Position numbers and translations under genes: made by a program. From contig JAJLRJ010000009.1 in assembly GCA_024195265.1 (NCBI GenBank), positions 35,013,210 to 35,077,209 on the forward strand: a DNA stretch of 64,000 nucleotides. The letters are read 5' to 3'. Below the pieces are notes generated by a model that was given only the letters and a program-made list of their open reading frames with translations, was not told the DNA's origin and did not search any database. Within the stretch, counting starts at the first letter, position 1, and each line of letters begins with the position of its first letter. Below are positions 57,501 to 62,236 of this stretch, piece after piece. The stretch comes from Dendrophyllia cribrosa (Eukaryota; Cnidaria; Anthozoa; Scleractinia; Dendrophylliidae).

Positions 57501-59487
57501 TTGCCCTTTGCAGAAAATTCCTTTTACAGTCCAGGTCATACAGGTAAAAATCTCCGGATTTGTTCGTTCTGTATTCAATTTCGCTGTTACTTTGTTTTCT
57601 TTCTACATTACTTTTTCAACAAACTTCGATATGATTTTAATCAGAAACCCATAAGTGGGTTGAAACGGGCAACTGTCTCTTGTATGCTTCAAAACAAGCT
57701 TCCGATTATTCAATTTGCTAAGAAGTTGTTACAGCCATATTTGGAAAATCAAGATAAAATATTAACCAATATTCGCTAGAACAACTTGCTTCCAATCTCG
57801 AGGCACCGAGGGGTTTCCAAATATGGCACTAAGCAAAAAATGAATATTCGGAAGCTGTGAATGCACGTTACACGTTTCAACCCACTTATGGGTTTCTGTT
57901 TTAATAGAATACATTTGTTGTCGCTGTGGTTAAATGCGTGCTAAATGATGTCCTTTTCTGTTATTTGCGACTGACTGGACATGGCGTTTACACCAGAAGC
58001 TACAAGTGAAGTTTATAACTTATTTCACATGTTGTCTTTCTCACAGGGCGTTGTTTCCTGACAACACGAAGAAAGAGAAGTCTGATAAGTTAAGTGGTGA
58101 GTAACAATTGCTAATTACCAAACTTAAAATGAAGACAAAATAGGGCCATTTATACGGGAGAAATAAGCCGCGGCTTATGTAAGCCGCGAACTGACCGTAT
58201 AAATGGTACAAAATCACCGTTCGCGTCTTACACAAGCCGCGGCTTATTTAAGACGCGGCTTGTGTAAGCCGCGGGTCTAGGGCTAGTCTTACATAAGCCG
58301 CGGCTTATGTAGGCCGCGAAGTTGCTCGTTTAAATGGGTTCGCGGCTTATCTAAGACGGAAACACATACTGCGCAAGCGTAGGTTTAGCTTACGCGATCG
58401 TCGATCGTCTACGCGATCTCGTGTGAGCTCTCGACTTTCAGATTGCAAACAAGATGGCTCTACAAGCGTAATTGGTTGCAAAGCTTACCAAAAGATGGCC
58501 GGAAGAGCCGAAAGTTTGCAATGAATTCAGCATCTTCCATCTGCAACATGTCGCGATCGCACCAATCCGTCGATCGCTTTCTACCGACTCTTCTCGGATT
58601 TCTGTTGTATTCTGTGTATGCAACGCCGAGTTTATGAATTTTCCTTAACAGCGTGGTCTTCATAAGAAAAGAAGACTTCTCAAAATTGAAGAAAACATCT
58701 CTGAAAAAGTTTCTTCCTTCTTAAAATGACAGCACGCATTTGCTTCTTGCTGCAGCGCGCCATCTTGTATTGTTGCAGATTTGTTGCTAATGGTAACATC
58801 GCATGTAAACGAGGCTGTATGAAAAATAAGACGCGAACCATTTATACGAGCACTTTGAGTCTTATGTAAGCCGCGCTCGTATAAATAGGTCAGGCCGCGG
58901 CTTGTGTAAGCCGCGTCTTAAAATCTCTCGTATAAATGGCCCTAATATGTACCTACCCCTATACCTCGGCTAATATATTTTCAATCCTTTTTTCCTTTTC
59001 TCTTTTTTTCCTTTTCTCTTGTTGTGCTTTACAAACATTCTCCTCTGTCACTTGAGCGGTGCATATTGTTAGAAGACATACATTTTTCACTTCTCGGCCC
59101 AGTTGTTTGAAAGTCGGTTAACTCTAACCCAGGATTAAAACTTAACCGTGGATTTAATTTCTCTTGTTAGTTCTAAGTGTTTTCAAAAGCTAATTATAAG
59201 TTACATGCAAAGACAAGTCAGAGACGAAACTTAAGGGCAAAAATACCTTGGAAAAATCTCCATTGATTAATTATTTAACTGGAATCAAAATTGATGCTAA
59301 CCCTGGATTAGCTTAATCGCGCTTTGAACAACCCGGTCCTGAAGTGAAAGTTTCTGATCCTAGTAACAAATACCAAATACCAATTCTTTGGGTTAATACT
59401 GACAGTTTGGTTCGTGTAAATCAAAGCTATTTCCCTGTTATCTTTGCAGGTCAATCAGGACCACAAGTGGAAGTTGCCACAAGATAG
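17570..59487 (+). CDS. VWA3A: VWA3A-like protein with three VWA modules (complete, 40 coding exons)
   Basis: Coding exons: 17570-17727, 17812-17880, 18354-18540, 23849-23973, 24495-24578, 25168-25222, 25724-25825, 25959-26065, 27252-27377, 27698-27806, 27963-28028, 28510-28662, 29662-29803, 30162-30268, 31331-31408, 31587-31681, 32683-32802, 33290-33364, 34582-34676, 35407-35456, 43341-43536, 45122-45192, 45730-45780, 46351-46464, 47705-47752, 48635-48797, 49489-49587, 51213-51310, 51847-51965, 52735-52768, 52905-53051, 53877-53983, 54422-54566, 54805-54861, 55744-55838, 56565-56612, 56757-56835, 57446-57543, 58047-58096, 59450-59487. Every junction is GT-AG and every phase agrees: 3,960 nt, 1,319 residues. 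An in-frame TGA directly precedes the first ATG (ATGATG). Three repeated VWA modules fit the VWA3A/VWA3B family, associated with ciliated cells and sperm in vertebrates; molecular role unclear. No signal peptide or membrane segment is visible, so it is probably intracellular. The choice between VWA3A and VWA3B is not certain. Confidence 0.9.
18874..19058. mobile_element. Perfect-arm MITE, AGGGTGCGTTCC ends
   Basis: Arms run AGGGTGCGTTCCTTTGGGAT to the centre and back as GATCATCCCAAAGGAACGCA plus CCCT, with GATCCGGATC motifs in both. The 185-bp hairpin lies in intron 3. Confidence 0.92.
19385..19490. repeat. tRNA-derived SINE-like fragment
   Basis: GTGACTGGTGGTTAGTGC (A-box like), followed by TTAATCTGAAGGTCAGAGAT and TTTGACCCGGGTCTCTACC (B-box region). 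The layout is the same as at 29290. Confidence 0.45.
20030..20233. mobile_element. 200-bp foldback element
   Basis: ATCAACTGCTAACCTCTCCTTCC through GGCCTTATCCC is mirrored as GGGCCTT..AAGGAGAATCTAGCAG, with the centre near 20127 (CAAACTGG). It lies only about 50 bp from the large satellite palindrome. Confidence 0.88.
20281..22417. repeat. 2.1-kb palindrome of 9-bp satellites with unique inverted ends
   Basis: The left arm begins AATTAATTGGTAATAGGTCC, about 75 bp of unique sequence, then about 860 bp of (GTAGTACCT)n and variants (GTAGTACTC, GTAGTAGCT). The right arm is the inverted counterpart, about 1,120 bp of (AGGTACTAC)n, and ends in the inverted unique sequence (GGACCTATTACCAATTAATT). 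The switch point is near 21215-21222. TTAA flanks the TTGGTAATAGG ends on both sides, so a 4-bp target duplication is possible but cannot be told apart from the palindromic end. Confidence 0.95.
22418..23848 (+). other. End of intron 3, nothing recognised
   Basis: AT-rich intron. No exon or repeat could be supported, apart from a short AATTAATT-type AT stretch near 23430. Confidence 0.5.
23849..24578 (+). CDS. VWA3A: VWA3A-like exons 4-5: first WL motif
   Basis: Exons 23849-23973 and 24495-24578 (residues 139-207). [20 protein letters not shown] is the first of three related WL-x-x-H/Y motifs, with tryptophan at residue 156. The others are at 487 and 982. Confidence 0.88.
24155..24420. mobile_element. 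MITE with GTCAGAACTGGC subterminal motif, diverged copy
   Basis: TTACGATTTGTCAGAACTGG near the left and GGCCAGTCAATTCTCACAAA plus TGGTAACGTTAGCACC at the right form inverted arms. Better copies lie at 31075-31297 and 32456-32619. Confidence 0.65.
24684..24790 (+). repeat. tRNA-derived SINE-like fragment
   Basis: TCTGGTTGAGTGGTAATAGA (A-box like) and GGTTTCAAGTCTGCCTC (B-box like) have tRNA-like spacing. Confidence 0.5.
25168..28028 (+). CDS. VWA3A: VWA3A-like exons 6-11: first VWA domain
   Basis: Exons 25168-25222, 25724-25825, 25959-26065, 27252-27377, 27698-27806 and 27963-28028 (residues 208-396). [13 protein letters not shown] precedes the first strand, and [11 protein letters not shown] carries a D-x-S-x-S motif (D241). 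The later acidic MIDAS residue is missing: the third-module LLTDGKP corresponds to LVLGSCPD here. The domain closes with [11 protein letters not shown]. Confidence 0.9.
25572..25690 (+). repeat. Trinucleotide microsatellite (ATC/TCG/ACC)n
   Basis: Runs of CATCATCATC, GTCGTCGTCG and CACCACCATT just upstream of VWA3A-like exon 7. Confidence 0.9.
26234..27151. mobile_element. Transposon-like element with a GATC-saturated core
   Basis: Inverted ends ACATCCTTTGAAATGGCT and AGCCATTTCAAAGGATGT, with inner arms TTTGAAAAAAGTTCAT and ATGAACTTTTTTCAAA. The middle (about 26410-26895) is an irregular run of AAGATCTT, AGGATCCT and AAAGATCCTC motifs with GATC roughly every 10-15 bp. The element fills most of intron 8. 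Confidence 0.88.
28145..28350 (+). repeat. Dispersed repeat with AATAAAGTGAATAAAATCTT
   Basis: Shared with 42380-42532 and 42684-42720, from AATAAAGTGAATAAAATCTT to AAAAAGTTTGTTG-GTGCT. In that other copy a MITE interrupts the sequence. The beginning (ATCACCAGCTAATTCTTAT) also occurs at 35686-35705. Confidence 0.8.
28510..31408 (+). CDS. VWA3A: VWA3A-like exons 12-15: helix, linker and second WL motif
   Basis: Exons 28510-28662, 29662-29803, 30162-30268 and 31331-31408 (residues 397-556). It has an amphipathic helix ([20 protein letters not shown]), then an acidic linker and [20 protein letters not shown] (W487). [11 protein letters not shown] and [16 protein letters not shown] follow. Confidence 0.88.
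29288..29565 (+). repeat. tRNA-derived SINE with conserved tail
   Basis: The head has GGAGGCGCGGTGTTTTAGTG (A box) and GTTTGAGCCTGGTCTCTGCC (B box). The body continues ACTCGGTTAATAAATGGGTA, and the tail is GACCAGCATCCTTTCCAGGG with CATGCTACACAAACTGGGTT. A similar tail occurs at 33925-34010. Confidence 0.65.
30300..30591. mobile_element. MITE with AGAGCAGTTTTCAATT ends, copy 1
   Basis: Ends AGAGCAGTTTTCAATTGAGT and ACTCAATTAAAAACTGCTCT. The inside holds CCAATCA (CCAAT-box) motifs on both strands and GGCGCCAAGTGCGGGAAAA. The second copy is at 56991-57272. Confidence 0.9.
30665..30912. mobile_element. Foldback element, GTTTGATA family, copy 2
   Basis: Arms ATCAAACACAAGGAAGAGTA and CACTTTTTTCAGTGTTTGAT surround CCAAACACCGAGAAGTGGGT and its inverse. 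It is in the opposite orientation to 8735-8976. Confidence 0.78.
31075..31297. mobile_element. MITE with GTCAGAACTGGCC motif, copy 1
   Basis: Left AGGGTGCTTACATG..TTGTCAGAACTGGCC and right GGCCGACCAGTTCTGACAAA plus TGGTAAGCGCCC form inverted arms. Confidence 0.85.
31587..43536 (+). CDS. VWA3A: VWA3A-like exons 16-21: second VWA domain
   Basis: Exons 31587-31681, 32683-32802, 33290-33364, 34582-34676, 35407-35456 and 43341-43536 (residues 557-766). [19 protein letters not shown] leads to [12 protein letters not shown], where the last MIDAS serine is Cys598. [12 protein letters not shown] replaces a TDG motif. The domain ends with [10 protein letters not shown]. The donor at 43536 (AATGGAG|GTGAAG) is chosen because phase 1 fits the next exon. 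The intron before exon 21 is 7.9 kb and repeat-filled. Confidence 0.87.
31707..32104. mobile_element. MITE with AGTGTYCTTACCAG ends and a CT-rich tract
   Basis: Inverted ends CAGTGTTCTTACCAG and CTGGTAAGGACACTT. The middle contains (TTTC)n / (CTTT)n at 31955-32005 and TGCGGCAATGCCGCAATGCCG. Confidence 0.7.
32456..32619. mobile_element. MITE with GTCAGAACTGGCC motif, copy 2
   Basis: Shares TTTTGATGGMCTYGTAGGAA and GGTCTTCATAAAG with copy 1 at 31075, and ends CCAGTTCTGACAAATGGTAA. Confidence 0.82.
33525..34010 (+). repeat. SINE copy interrupted by an 88-bp-family element
   Basis: A SINE-like head (GTGGAGGCATGTTGGTTATG) at 33525-33600 and tail (GGACTAGTATCCCATCTAGT; TATGCTACAGAAACTGGATA) at 33840-34010 are separated by the single-unit 88-bp-family member at 33608-33810. 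Confidence 0.55.
33608..33810 (+). mobile_element. 88-bp-repeat transposon family, member C
   Basis: AACCCTTTAGTCAATTATGG to GGCACTCTTAGAAGTCAAAG, with one central unit. Confidence 0.82.
34100..34330 (+). repeat. Unclassified sequence with local inverted pair
   Basis: TTGGCGCGCTCTGATTGGCT followed by TCGGTAAATATCCACCACTA and CCACTTCGGTGAATAGTTGT, with a local inverted pair. No coding capacity was seen. A repeat is suspected from composition only. Confidence 0.4.
34723..35349. mobile_element. MITE with TCAGGTGCACCCAACGA ends
   Basis: Ends TCAGGTGCACCCAACGATCG and CGTCGTTGGGTGCCCCTGA. AGGTTCCCTAAAA recurs inside (34768, 35087). About 630 bp in intron 19, with no coding region. Confidence 0.85.
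35990..36140 (+). repeat. Short tandem repeat, about 50 bp unit, 3 copies
   Basis: Units contain GACTATGTAYACAGTAAATA and AAGTTACACTGAGCACC / AAGCTACACTGAACC. Confidence 0.8.
36141..37100 (+). other. Intron 20 segment, nothing recognised
   Basis: No coding frame or repeat could be identified in this stretch. Confidence 0.4.
37105..38525 (+). repeat. 43-bp minisatellite with higher-order structure, about 32 copies
   Basis: Unit GCACGCTACTCCATGACTGG plus CATCACAAAGTGTCCTRGGGGGT, 42-51 bp long because of a variable G run. Variant monomers (ACAGACATC, GAATGGCATC, CTGTCATC, TCTTAGGGGATGG) recur in fixed order. One block of about six monomers repeats at a spacing of about 263 bp (37811 and 38074). 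Confidence 0.95.
38526..39366 (+). other. Intron 20 segment with a weak open frame
   Basis: A frame reading [20 protein letters not shown] and [20 protein letters not shown] at about 38532-38666 has coding-like composition but no family I recognise. It could be a transposon protein remnant. The rest is unremarkable. Confidence 0.3.
39367..39532. mobile_element. Harbinger-like MITE, GGGCCTGGTC ends, copy 1
   Basis: Ends GGGCCTGGTCACACTACAGT and ACTGTAGTGCGATCAGGCCC with TAA on both sides, a 3-bp target duplication typical of PIF/Harbinger. The second, inverted copy is at 42533. Confidence 0.88.
40839..41771. mobile_element. pogo/Tc1-type non-autonomous element, CAGTCGAACC ends
   Basis: Ends CAGTCGAACCTCCGGTTGCG and GGGAGGTTCGACTG are flanked by TA on both sides. 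CGTAAGCGACCACCTC motifs recur at both ends. About 930 bp, no transposase recognised. CAGTYGAACC ends and TA duplications fit the pogo/Tigger branch. A diverged fragment lies at about 43945-44008. Confidence 0.85.
42222..42335 (+). repeat. Tandem TTTGTCAGTTGTCAGTTA units
   Basis: Four copies of GTCAGTTGTCAGT spaced 27-35 bp apart. A matching block of three lies at 35732-35815. Confidence 0.9.
42533..42683. mobile_element. Harbinger-like MITE, GGGCCTGGTC ends, copy 2 (nested)
   Basis: TAA-flanked, in inverse orientation to copy 1. It interrupts the dispersed repeat that is continuous at 28145-28350, so the insertion is directly visible. Confidence 0.9.
42718..43115. mobile_element. MITE with AGGCCCCGTCCACAC ends
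   Basis: Ends AGGCCCCGTCCACACCAATG and TAGTGTGGACGGGTCCT. AAAAACGGAG and TAGTGTGGACG recur internally. About 400 bp. Confidence 0.88.
43575..43805. mobile_element. MITE with TAAAGGGGCAGTATCACGA ends
   Basis: Ends TAAAGGGGCAGTATCACGAG and CTCGTGATACTGCCCCTTTA. It begins 39 bp after the VWA3A-like exon 21 donor. The stop codon of the read-through frame is its terminal TAA. Confidence 0.92.
44145..44715. mobile_element. Nested inverted-repeat complex with a tRNA-like segment
   Basis: The segment TGATACAAACAAGAAATCAG..CCCATATAT occurs twice directly (44168 and 44472) and once inverted (44653-44712). CACACGAGGGAAAGAA is likewise mirrored. The tRNA-like sequence 44306-44379 lies in the first copy. 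The arrangement looks like one foldback partly duplicated. Confidence 0.8.
44306..44379 (-). tRNA. tRNA-like sequence inside a foldback repeat
   Basis: Acceptor stem GGCCTCG/CGAGGTC with one G-T pair, D arm GCTC..GAGC, T arm GTGGGTTCGAATCCCAC. The anticodon stem is only CGGA/TCCG with an 8-nt loop (AGAGCTAA), so no normal anticodon can be assigned. It is most likely a SINE head or decayed tRNA. Confidence 0.45.
45122..51310 (+). CDS. VWA3A: VWA3A-like exons 22-28: helix and Pro/Ser-rich linker
   Basis: Exons 45122-45192, 45730-45780, 46351-46464, 47705-47752, 48635-48797, 49489-49587 and 51213-51310 (residues 767-981). [20 protein letters not shown] is the helix that follows each VWA. A basic, Ser/Pro-rich linker comes next ([39 protein letters not shown]). 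Exon 27 extends to AAACGG|GTTTGT, so [11 protein letters not shown] joins [20 protein letters not shown] in frame. Confidence 0.83.
45228..45655. repeat. Composite palindromic satellite, G-rich then C-rich
   Basis: Order: GGTGTCAGTAAAACGC, then (GGGGTCGGGGCC)n, then (GGATTAGGTCTA)n, an AT spacer, then the inverse (CCTAATCCTAGA)n, (CCCCGGGCCCGA)n, and finally about 10 copies of GCGTTTTACTGACCCC. It ends in TGACACCCGTATTCTTCG, the inverse of CATTCTTCGGGTGTCA at the left border. It lies 36 bp after exon 22. G runs on both strands could form quadruplexes. Confidence 0.92.
46775..47342. mobile_element. MITE with TTAAAGAATCTGACCCACCC ends, containing another palindrome
   Basis: Ends TTAAAGAATCTGACCCACCC and GGGTGGGTCAGACTCTTTAA. 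A second, separate palindrome sits inside at 46872-47036. Confidence 0.9.
46872..47036. mobile_element. Inner palindromic element
   Basis: AAATTTCCACCGGTTTTCCG with GGTAAATAAGAGTCCAC on the inverse arm. Arms of about 70 bp surround GTGCGCCGAGTGAGTC. Confidence 0.9.
48150..48490. mobile_element. Foldback element with a 24-bp poly-C run
   Basis: GCAGGCGTCAGGGAGAAGGG at the left and TTGCAGGCGTTTCTTCCCTT at the right form rough arms. C24 is at 48222-48245. Confidence 0.65.
48930..49150 (-). repeat. 88-bp-repeat family, degenerate member E
   Basis: Two diverged units in inverse orientation contain AGGATTTCATYCACAGACTC and AAAAGTTAGAACCAYCTTGT. Confidence 0.7.
49928..50113. mobile_element. Long-armed MITE, TAGACAAATTCGGCTAACGC ends
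   Basis: Arms TAGACAAATTCGGCTAACGC and GCGTTAGCCGAATTTGTCTA, then TTGTTGTACCCAATTCAAACC and its inverse. 186 bp in intron 27. Confidence 0.92.
50114..50549. mobile_element. MITE with TGTTCACAC ends
   Basis: TGCTCTGTTCACACTAGGGT and GATGTGAACACAGCA at the ends, with GAAACATGTTTA and AACATGTTTCG motifs in each half. It abuts the preceding element directly. Confidence 0.65.
50781..50903. mobile_element. 123-bp hairpin element
   Basis: ATAGCCTGAGAAAACAGACG and CGTCTGTTTTCTCAGGCTAT, with inner GTCGTTTCGCGGTGCCACCA and its inverse. Confidence 0.92.
51847..52768 (+). CDS. VWA3A: VWA3A-like exons 29-30: third WL motif
   Basis: Exons 51847-51965 and 52735-52768 (residues 982-1032). [20 protein letters not shown] aligns with the other WL motifs (W982, with M in place of L). 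[12 protein letters not shown] follows. Confidence 0.87.
51983..52165 (+). repeat. (GACA)n / (GGCA)n / (GGAC)n microsatellite
   Basis: Degenerate tetranucleotide run. A further short ACAC/GACA block is at 52386-52450. Confidence 0.9.
52166..52385. repeat. Insert between microsatellite blocks, GC-richer
   Basis: Starts AGCAGCCTGCGCAACATTAG and ends CTGTTATGCAGGCTA, a weak inverted pair. It contains CACGAGGGAGGGAAGAAAAG and its pyrimidine counterpart. Confidence 0.55.
52905..56835 (+). CDS. VWA3A: VWA3A-like exons 31-37: third VWA domain with intact MIDAS
   Basis: Exons 52905-53051, 53877-53983, 54422-54566, 54805-54861, 55744-55838, 56565-56612 and 56757-56835 (residues 1033-1258). [19 protein letters not shown] leads to [11 protein letters not shown], a canonical D-x-S-x-S (D1087). 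The threonine motif [10 protein letters not shown] and the aspartate motif LLTDGKP (D1181) are both present. The domain ends [12 protein letters not shown]. This is the only module with a complete metal-ion-dependent adhesion site. Confidence 0.92.
53088..53565 (+). mobile_element. 88-bp-repeat transposon family, member D (four units)
   Basis: Units start at 53143, 53231, 53319 and 53407, exactly 88 bp apart. Flanks are CCTTTCACTCCCAGAGTCAA and GGCACTCTTGGGAGTTAAAG. It lies in the intron after exon 31. Confidence 0.93.
55385..55570 (+). repeat. Local duplication of exon 34 end plus intron
   Basis: GTCACTCATGGAAAACCGGT and AATAGGGATATCATTACTCA resemble the end of exon 34 and the start of its intron (CTCACTGACGGAAAACCGGT; AATAGGGGTATCATTACTTA at 54851). 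GGTCGGGGCACTTG is itself repeated at 55358 and 55536. Confidence 0.7.
56053..56505 (+). repeat. Dispersed repeat, copy 2 (first copy at 1458)
   Basis: Colinear with 1458-1883 and in the same orientation. It lies in the intron before exon 36. Confidence 0.8.
56991..57272. mobile_element. MITE with AGAGCAGTTTTCAATT ends, copy 2
   Basis: AGAGTAGTTTTCGATTGATT and TCGAAAACCGCTCT. The interior matches copy 1 (GTAATTACTCTGRCCAATCA; GCGGGAAAA). Confidence 0.9.
57446..59487 (+). CDS. VWA3A: VWA3A-like exons 38-40: C-terminus
   Basis: Exons 57446-57543, 58047-58096 and 59450-59487 (residues 1259-1319). [20 protein letters not shown] is the third post-VWA helix. The tail ends GPQVEVATR and TAG. No obvious AATAAA follows within 100 bp. 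Confidence 0.87.
57642..57899. mobile_element. Foldback element, CAGAAACCCATAAGTGGGTT ends
   Basis: CAGAAACCCATAAGTGGGTT with AACCCACTTATGGGTTTCTG, plus inner GCTTCCGATTATTCA and GAATATTCGGAAGC. It lies in intron 38. Confidence 0.88.
58142..58943. mobile_element. Harbinger-like non-autonomous element, 802 bp
   Basis: Ends AGGGCCATTTATACGG and CGTATAAATGGCCCT, flanked by AAT on both sides (3-bp duplication). AAGCCGCGGCTTA motifs are repeated near both ends. A 5' remnant of a transposase is on the minus strand inside. Confidence 0.85.
58460..58663 (-). pseudogene. Harbinger transposase N-terminal remnant
   Basis: About 67 residues: [18 protein letters not shown] then [21 protein letters not shown] tryptophan-containing lead-in followed by F-x-x-N-F-R-x-x-x-x-S-F-x-x-L is the usual start of PIF/Harbinger DDE transposases. 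The catalytic part is absent, so the element cannot move itself. Confidence 0.5.
59097..59339. mobile_element. MITE with GGGCCCGGTTGTT ends, copy 1
   Basis: GGCCCAGTTGTTTGAAAGTC and GCGCTTTGAACAACCCGGTC. The interior is shared inverted with 60349-60589. It sits just before the last VWA3A-like exon. Confidence 0.88.
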
Positions 59488-60348
59488 TTATCGCACCGTG
59501 TTTACAGTAAAAGAGATGTGATAAATGTAAATAGGAAGATTATTTAAATAGACAGTCCGGATTGGAGGGTCAACGTTCGATAACATCGACTCAGACCAGA
59601 TTGGACACCTTATTGAGACTTTTTTAACAGATTAACTGATTAGCTTTCAGTTAAGGTTAGGGTTAGCAGTCAATATAATTAAATTTAAGCCTAAACAACC
59701 CGAGAAGCTAGGTGGTACTCTGGTAGTGTAGGCTCTGTAAGCCTAAGCCTAGCTGAGGTCACAGGTTCAATCCTGAGTAGGGATTTTAGACTTTCTTTTT
59801 TACACTAAGTGTCGGCATTACGTTACATAATTCTCAATAAGATGTCCGACCTACTTCACCCTCTGTTACCTGATGCCGACCATTTTGGAAGGTCTTTCTT
59901 GAAATGAGACAGTCTAGTAACCAGGCCTTCCCTTCCCTCTTACGCAAAACGTGACGTCAAAGCGACTCGTTCCCAGGCCGTTCTTGTGTCTTGCAGTCGG
60001 CTCCGAGAGGAACAGAAAGTCCAGAACACAAGTTTACACTGCGGAACGGGTTATCCCCGAAACGTCTAACTGTTTTTTAATACAGTTTTCAGCACTCGTG
60101 ACATAAAAAGTTCATAATTATGCAAAGAGAAAGTCTAGAGTAAGCGCCGCGTCCTCAACGAGAACATGGCGCTTTTACACGCGAACTCTGAATTTCAAAA
60201 ATTCAATCAACAGTTTCGTTTTTCCCTGCCACAATTATCACAGCGAACCTCTCAAGGAAAAAAGTATGTTTAACTCGACAGGATCAACACGTCATTTTGT
60301 GGGTTGTGATTGATGGATTTCTATCCATTTTGTCTGTTTCTGTTTTCA
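59488..60348 (+). other. 3' flank of the VWA3A-like gene
   Basis: Contains a degenerate tRNA-like fragment at about 59715-59790 (GGTACTCTGGTAGTGTAGGC; GGTTCAATCCTGAG). No coding region recognised. A clear polyadenylation signal was not found. Confidence 0.45.
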
Positions 60349-60589
60349 GGGCCGGGTTGTTCAAAGCGCGGTTAAGCTAACCCAGGGTTAGCATCAATTT
60401 TGATTCCAGTTAAATAATAAATCAATGGAGATTTTTCCAAAGTATTTTTGCCCTTTAGTTTCGTTTCTGACTTGTCTTCGCATGTAACTTATAATTGGCT
60501 TTTGAAAACACTTCTAACAAGAGAAATTAAATGCTCGGTTAAGTTTTAATCCTGGGTTAGCGTAAACCGGCTTTCGAACAACCGGGCCC
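60349..60589. mobile_element. MITE with GGGCCCGGTTGTT ends, copy 2
   Basis: GGGCCGGGTTGTTCAAAGCG and CGGCTTTCGAACAACCGGGC. Inverse orientation of copy 1 with the same interior (CAAAATTGATGCTAACCCTGG inverse). Confidence 0.9.
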
Positions 60590-60726
60590 AGGTGTGCAAT
60601 GTTTGTCGCCGTGATTATGATTGACGGTAGTGTAATCCGTGAACATTAGTCGGGGCTTGAACTTCAGATGAATGGGGTTAGTTTCTAGAGAAACTGTGGT
60701 GCTGCGTCGGTGGGGGGATGAAACAC

Positions 60727-60948
60727 GAGAATTTAGTTTTATCGACTGAGTCGATAAGGTAAATTGACCACCGTAAAAAGATTCAAATAGCTGACGTTTC
60801 GAGCGCTAGCCCTTCGTCGGAGCGAATCGATTCGCTCCGACGAAGCGATTCGCTCCGACGAAGGGCTAGCGCTCGAAACGTCAGCTATTTGAATCTTTTT
60901 ACGGTGGTCAATTTACCTTATCGACTCAGTCGATAAAACTAAATTCTC
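60727..60948. repeat. 220-bp near-perfect palindrome with GAAGGGCTAGCGCTCGAAAC
   Basis: GAGAATTTAGTTTTATCGAC at the left is exactly mirrored at the right. The inner half reads CTCCGACGAAGGGCTAGCGC then TCGAAACGTCAGC, which is hammerhead-like but with CCGACGA in place of CTGANGA. Confidence 0.93.
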
Positions 60949-61149
60949 TTGAACTTCAGAGTTTGCGCAGTAAACAGGTTAGCTGTGCTGATGAGTGCGA
61001 TGGGCGCGTTGGCGAGAGCACTTGCCTCGCATCAATGTGGCTCAGTTTCGTCTCACGGAGTTGGTGTCAGAAGTGGGCGATGTTTGTTTTTGTTTCTTGT
61101 TCTTGCTTTAAGGTTGTCTTTAAATCATTTCCAGCCGACAAGTGTAAAT

Positions 61150-61335
61150 AATAAAGTATGAAAATAACTCCGAAAACATCCTGCAGTTCTCAATATTTGA
61201 GTCAACAACGAGGAGATACATTGATAGAAAGGTAATAATTCGGTTTAATTACCTTTCTATTAATCTATCTTCTCGTTGTTGAGTCAAATATTGAGTAATG
61301 CAGGATGTTCTTCGGAGTTATTTACATACTTTATT
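61150..61335. mobile_element. Foldback element, AATAAAGTATG ends
   Basis: Arms run AATAAAGTATGAAAATAACT to AGAAAGGTAATAATT and back as AATTACCTTTCT to ACATACTTTATT. 186 bp. Confidence 0.9.
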
Positions 61336-61849
61336 GTCTTTAAATCCCTGGGTACTAAGTTTTTCTCCTTCCACAAAAACCGAACAAACTTTTTTAAAAT
61401 GCCATTATCAGGAAACATATTCCTGGGTGTCAAAGACGTGTTTTTTGTTTTTTGTTTTTTTTTTTACATTGTGTAATAGTCTTAGACAGTTAAGTCTTCT
61501 TTACCGAATCACTCGACTTACGCAGGAAGGTAGCGTATAAAATAAGTCAAAACTCAACAACTCGCTTTTCTTGATGACTTTCTATTGTATTTTTTATGTA
61601 TATTTTTTGTTATAATTTGTGGTGCTATTGTTTGAGATAGAATATGAGAAGTGATAAGATGAATAAAAATAATGGCTCCTGGGTGTCTCTTATTTCTCTC
61701 AGGGATAGTTAGAGAGGACGGAGCTGAGTGCGTGCCGCGAGAAAAACCACCCGCACCTAGGGTAGATCGACACCAGCTGCACGAGAAAACAACTGGTTCA
61801 AGTTATTGAACTATTTATCATTCAATAAGTGACTGTGTTTACTTGTACT

Positions 61850-62030
61850 TCCTGGTATATGGCCTCGCTCGCCACGTGCGAGTTTCTCTTAGCTCAGTGG
61901 TTACAGCATCCGACCGGTGTGTGAACCTAGTATATGGCCTAGCTCGCCACGTGCGTGTCTCTCGTAGCTCAGTGGTGAGAGCATCCGACTGGTGTACGGA
62001 AGTATCCGACCGGTGTGCGTATTAGTATTG
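61850..62030 (+). repeat. tRNA-derived SINE heads, two in tandem
   Basis: TAGCTCAGTGGTTACAGCAT and TAGCTCAGTGGTGAGAGCAT (A boxes) follow CTCGCCACGTGCG, about 74 bp apart. The first lacks a B box. Confidence 0.75.
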
Positions 62031-62163
62031 TAATTTTAATTAGAAATGTTTAACATGTTTAGGTCTTTATAGAGAATATTTAGTATACACGGCTCTCTGG
62101 AAGAGCATTTTGTAACTAATGATGGGATACCGTGTTTTTAAATAAAGCGATGATGATGATGAT
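62030..62163 (+). mobile_element. LINE-like 3' tail inserted in the SINE
   Basis: An AT-rich segment ending AATAAAGCGATGATGATGAT splits the SINE head from its B box (GATAGGTTCGATTCCTGTCG). A short 3' end plus trinucleotide tail suggests a 5'-truncated L2/CR1-type insertion. Confidence 0.45.
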
Positions 62164-62236
62164 GAAGGTGATAGGTTCGATTCCTGTCGGGGACTCAGAT
62201 TTTTTTCTTTGTCCCACGCTCGTGACATGACGAACA

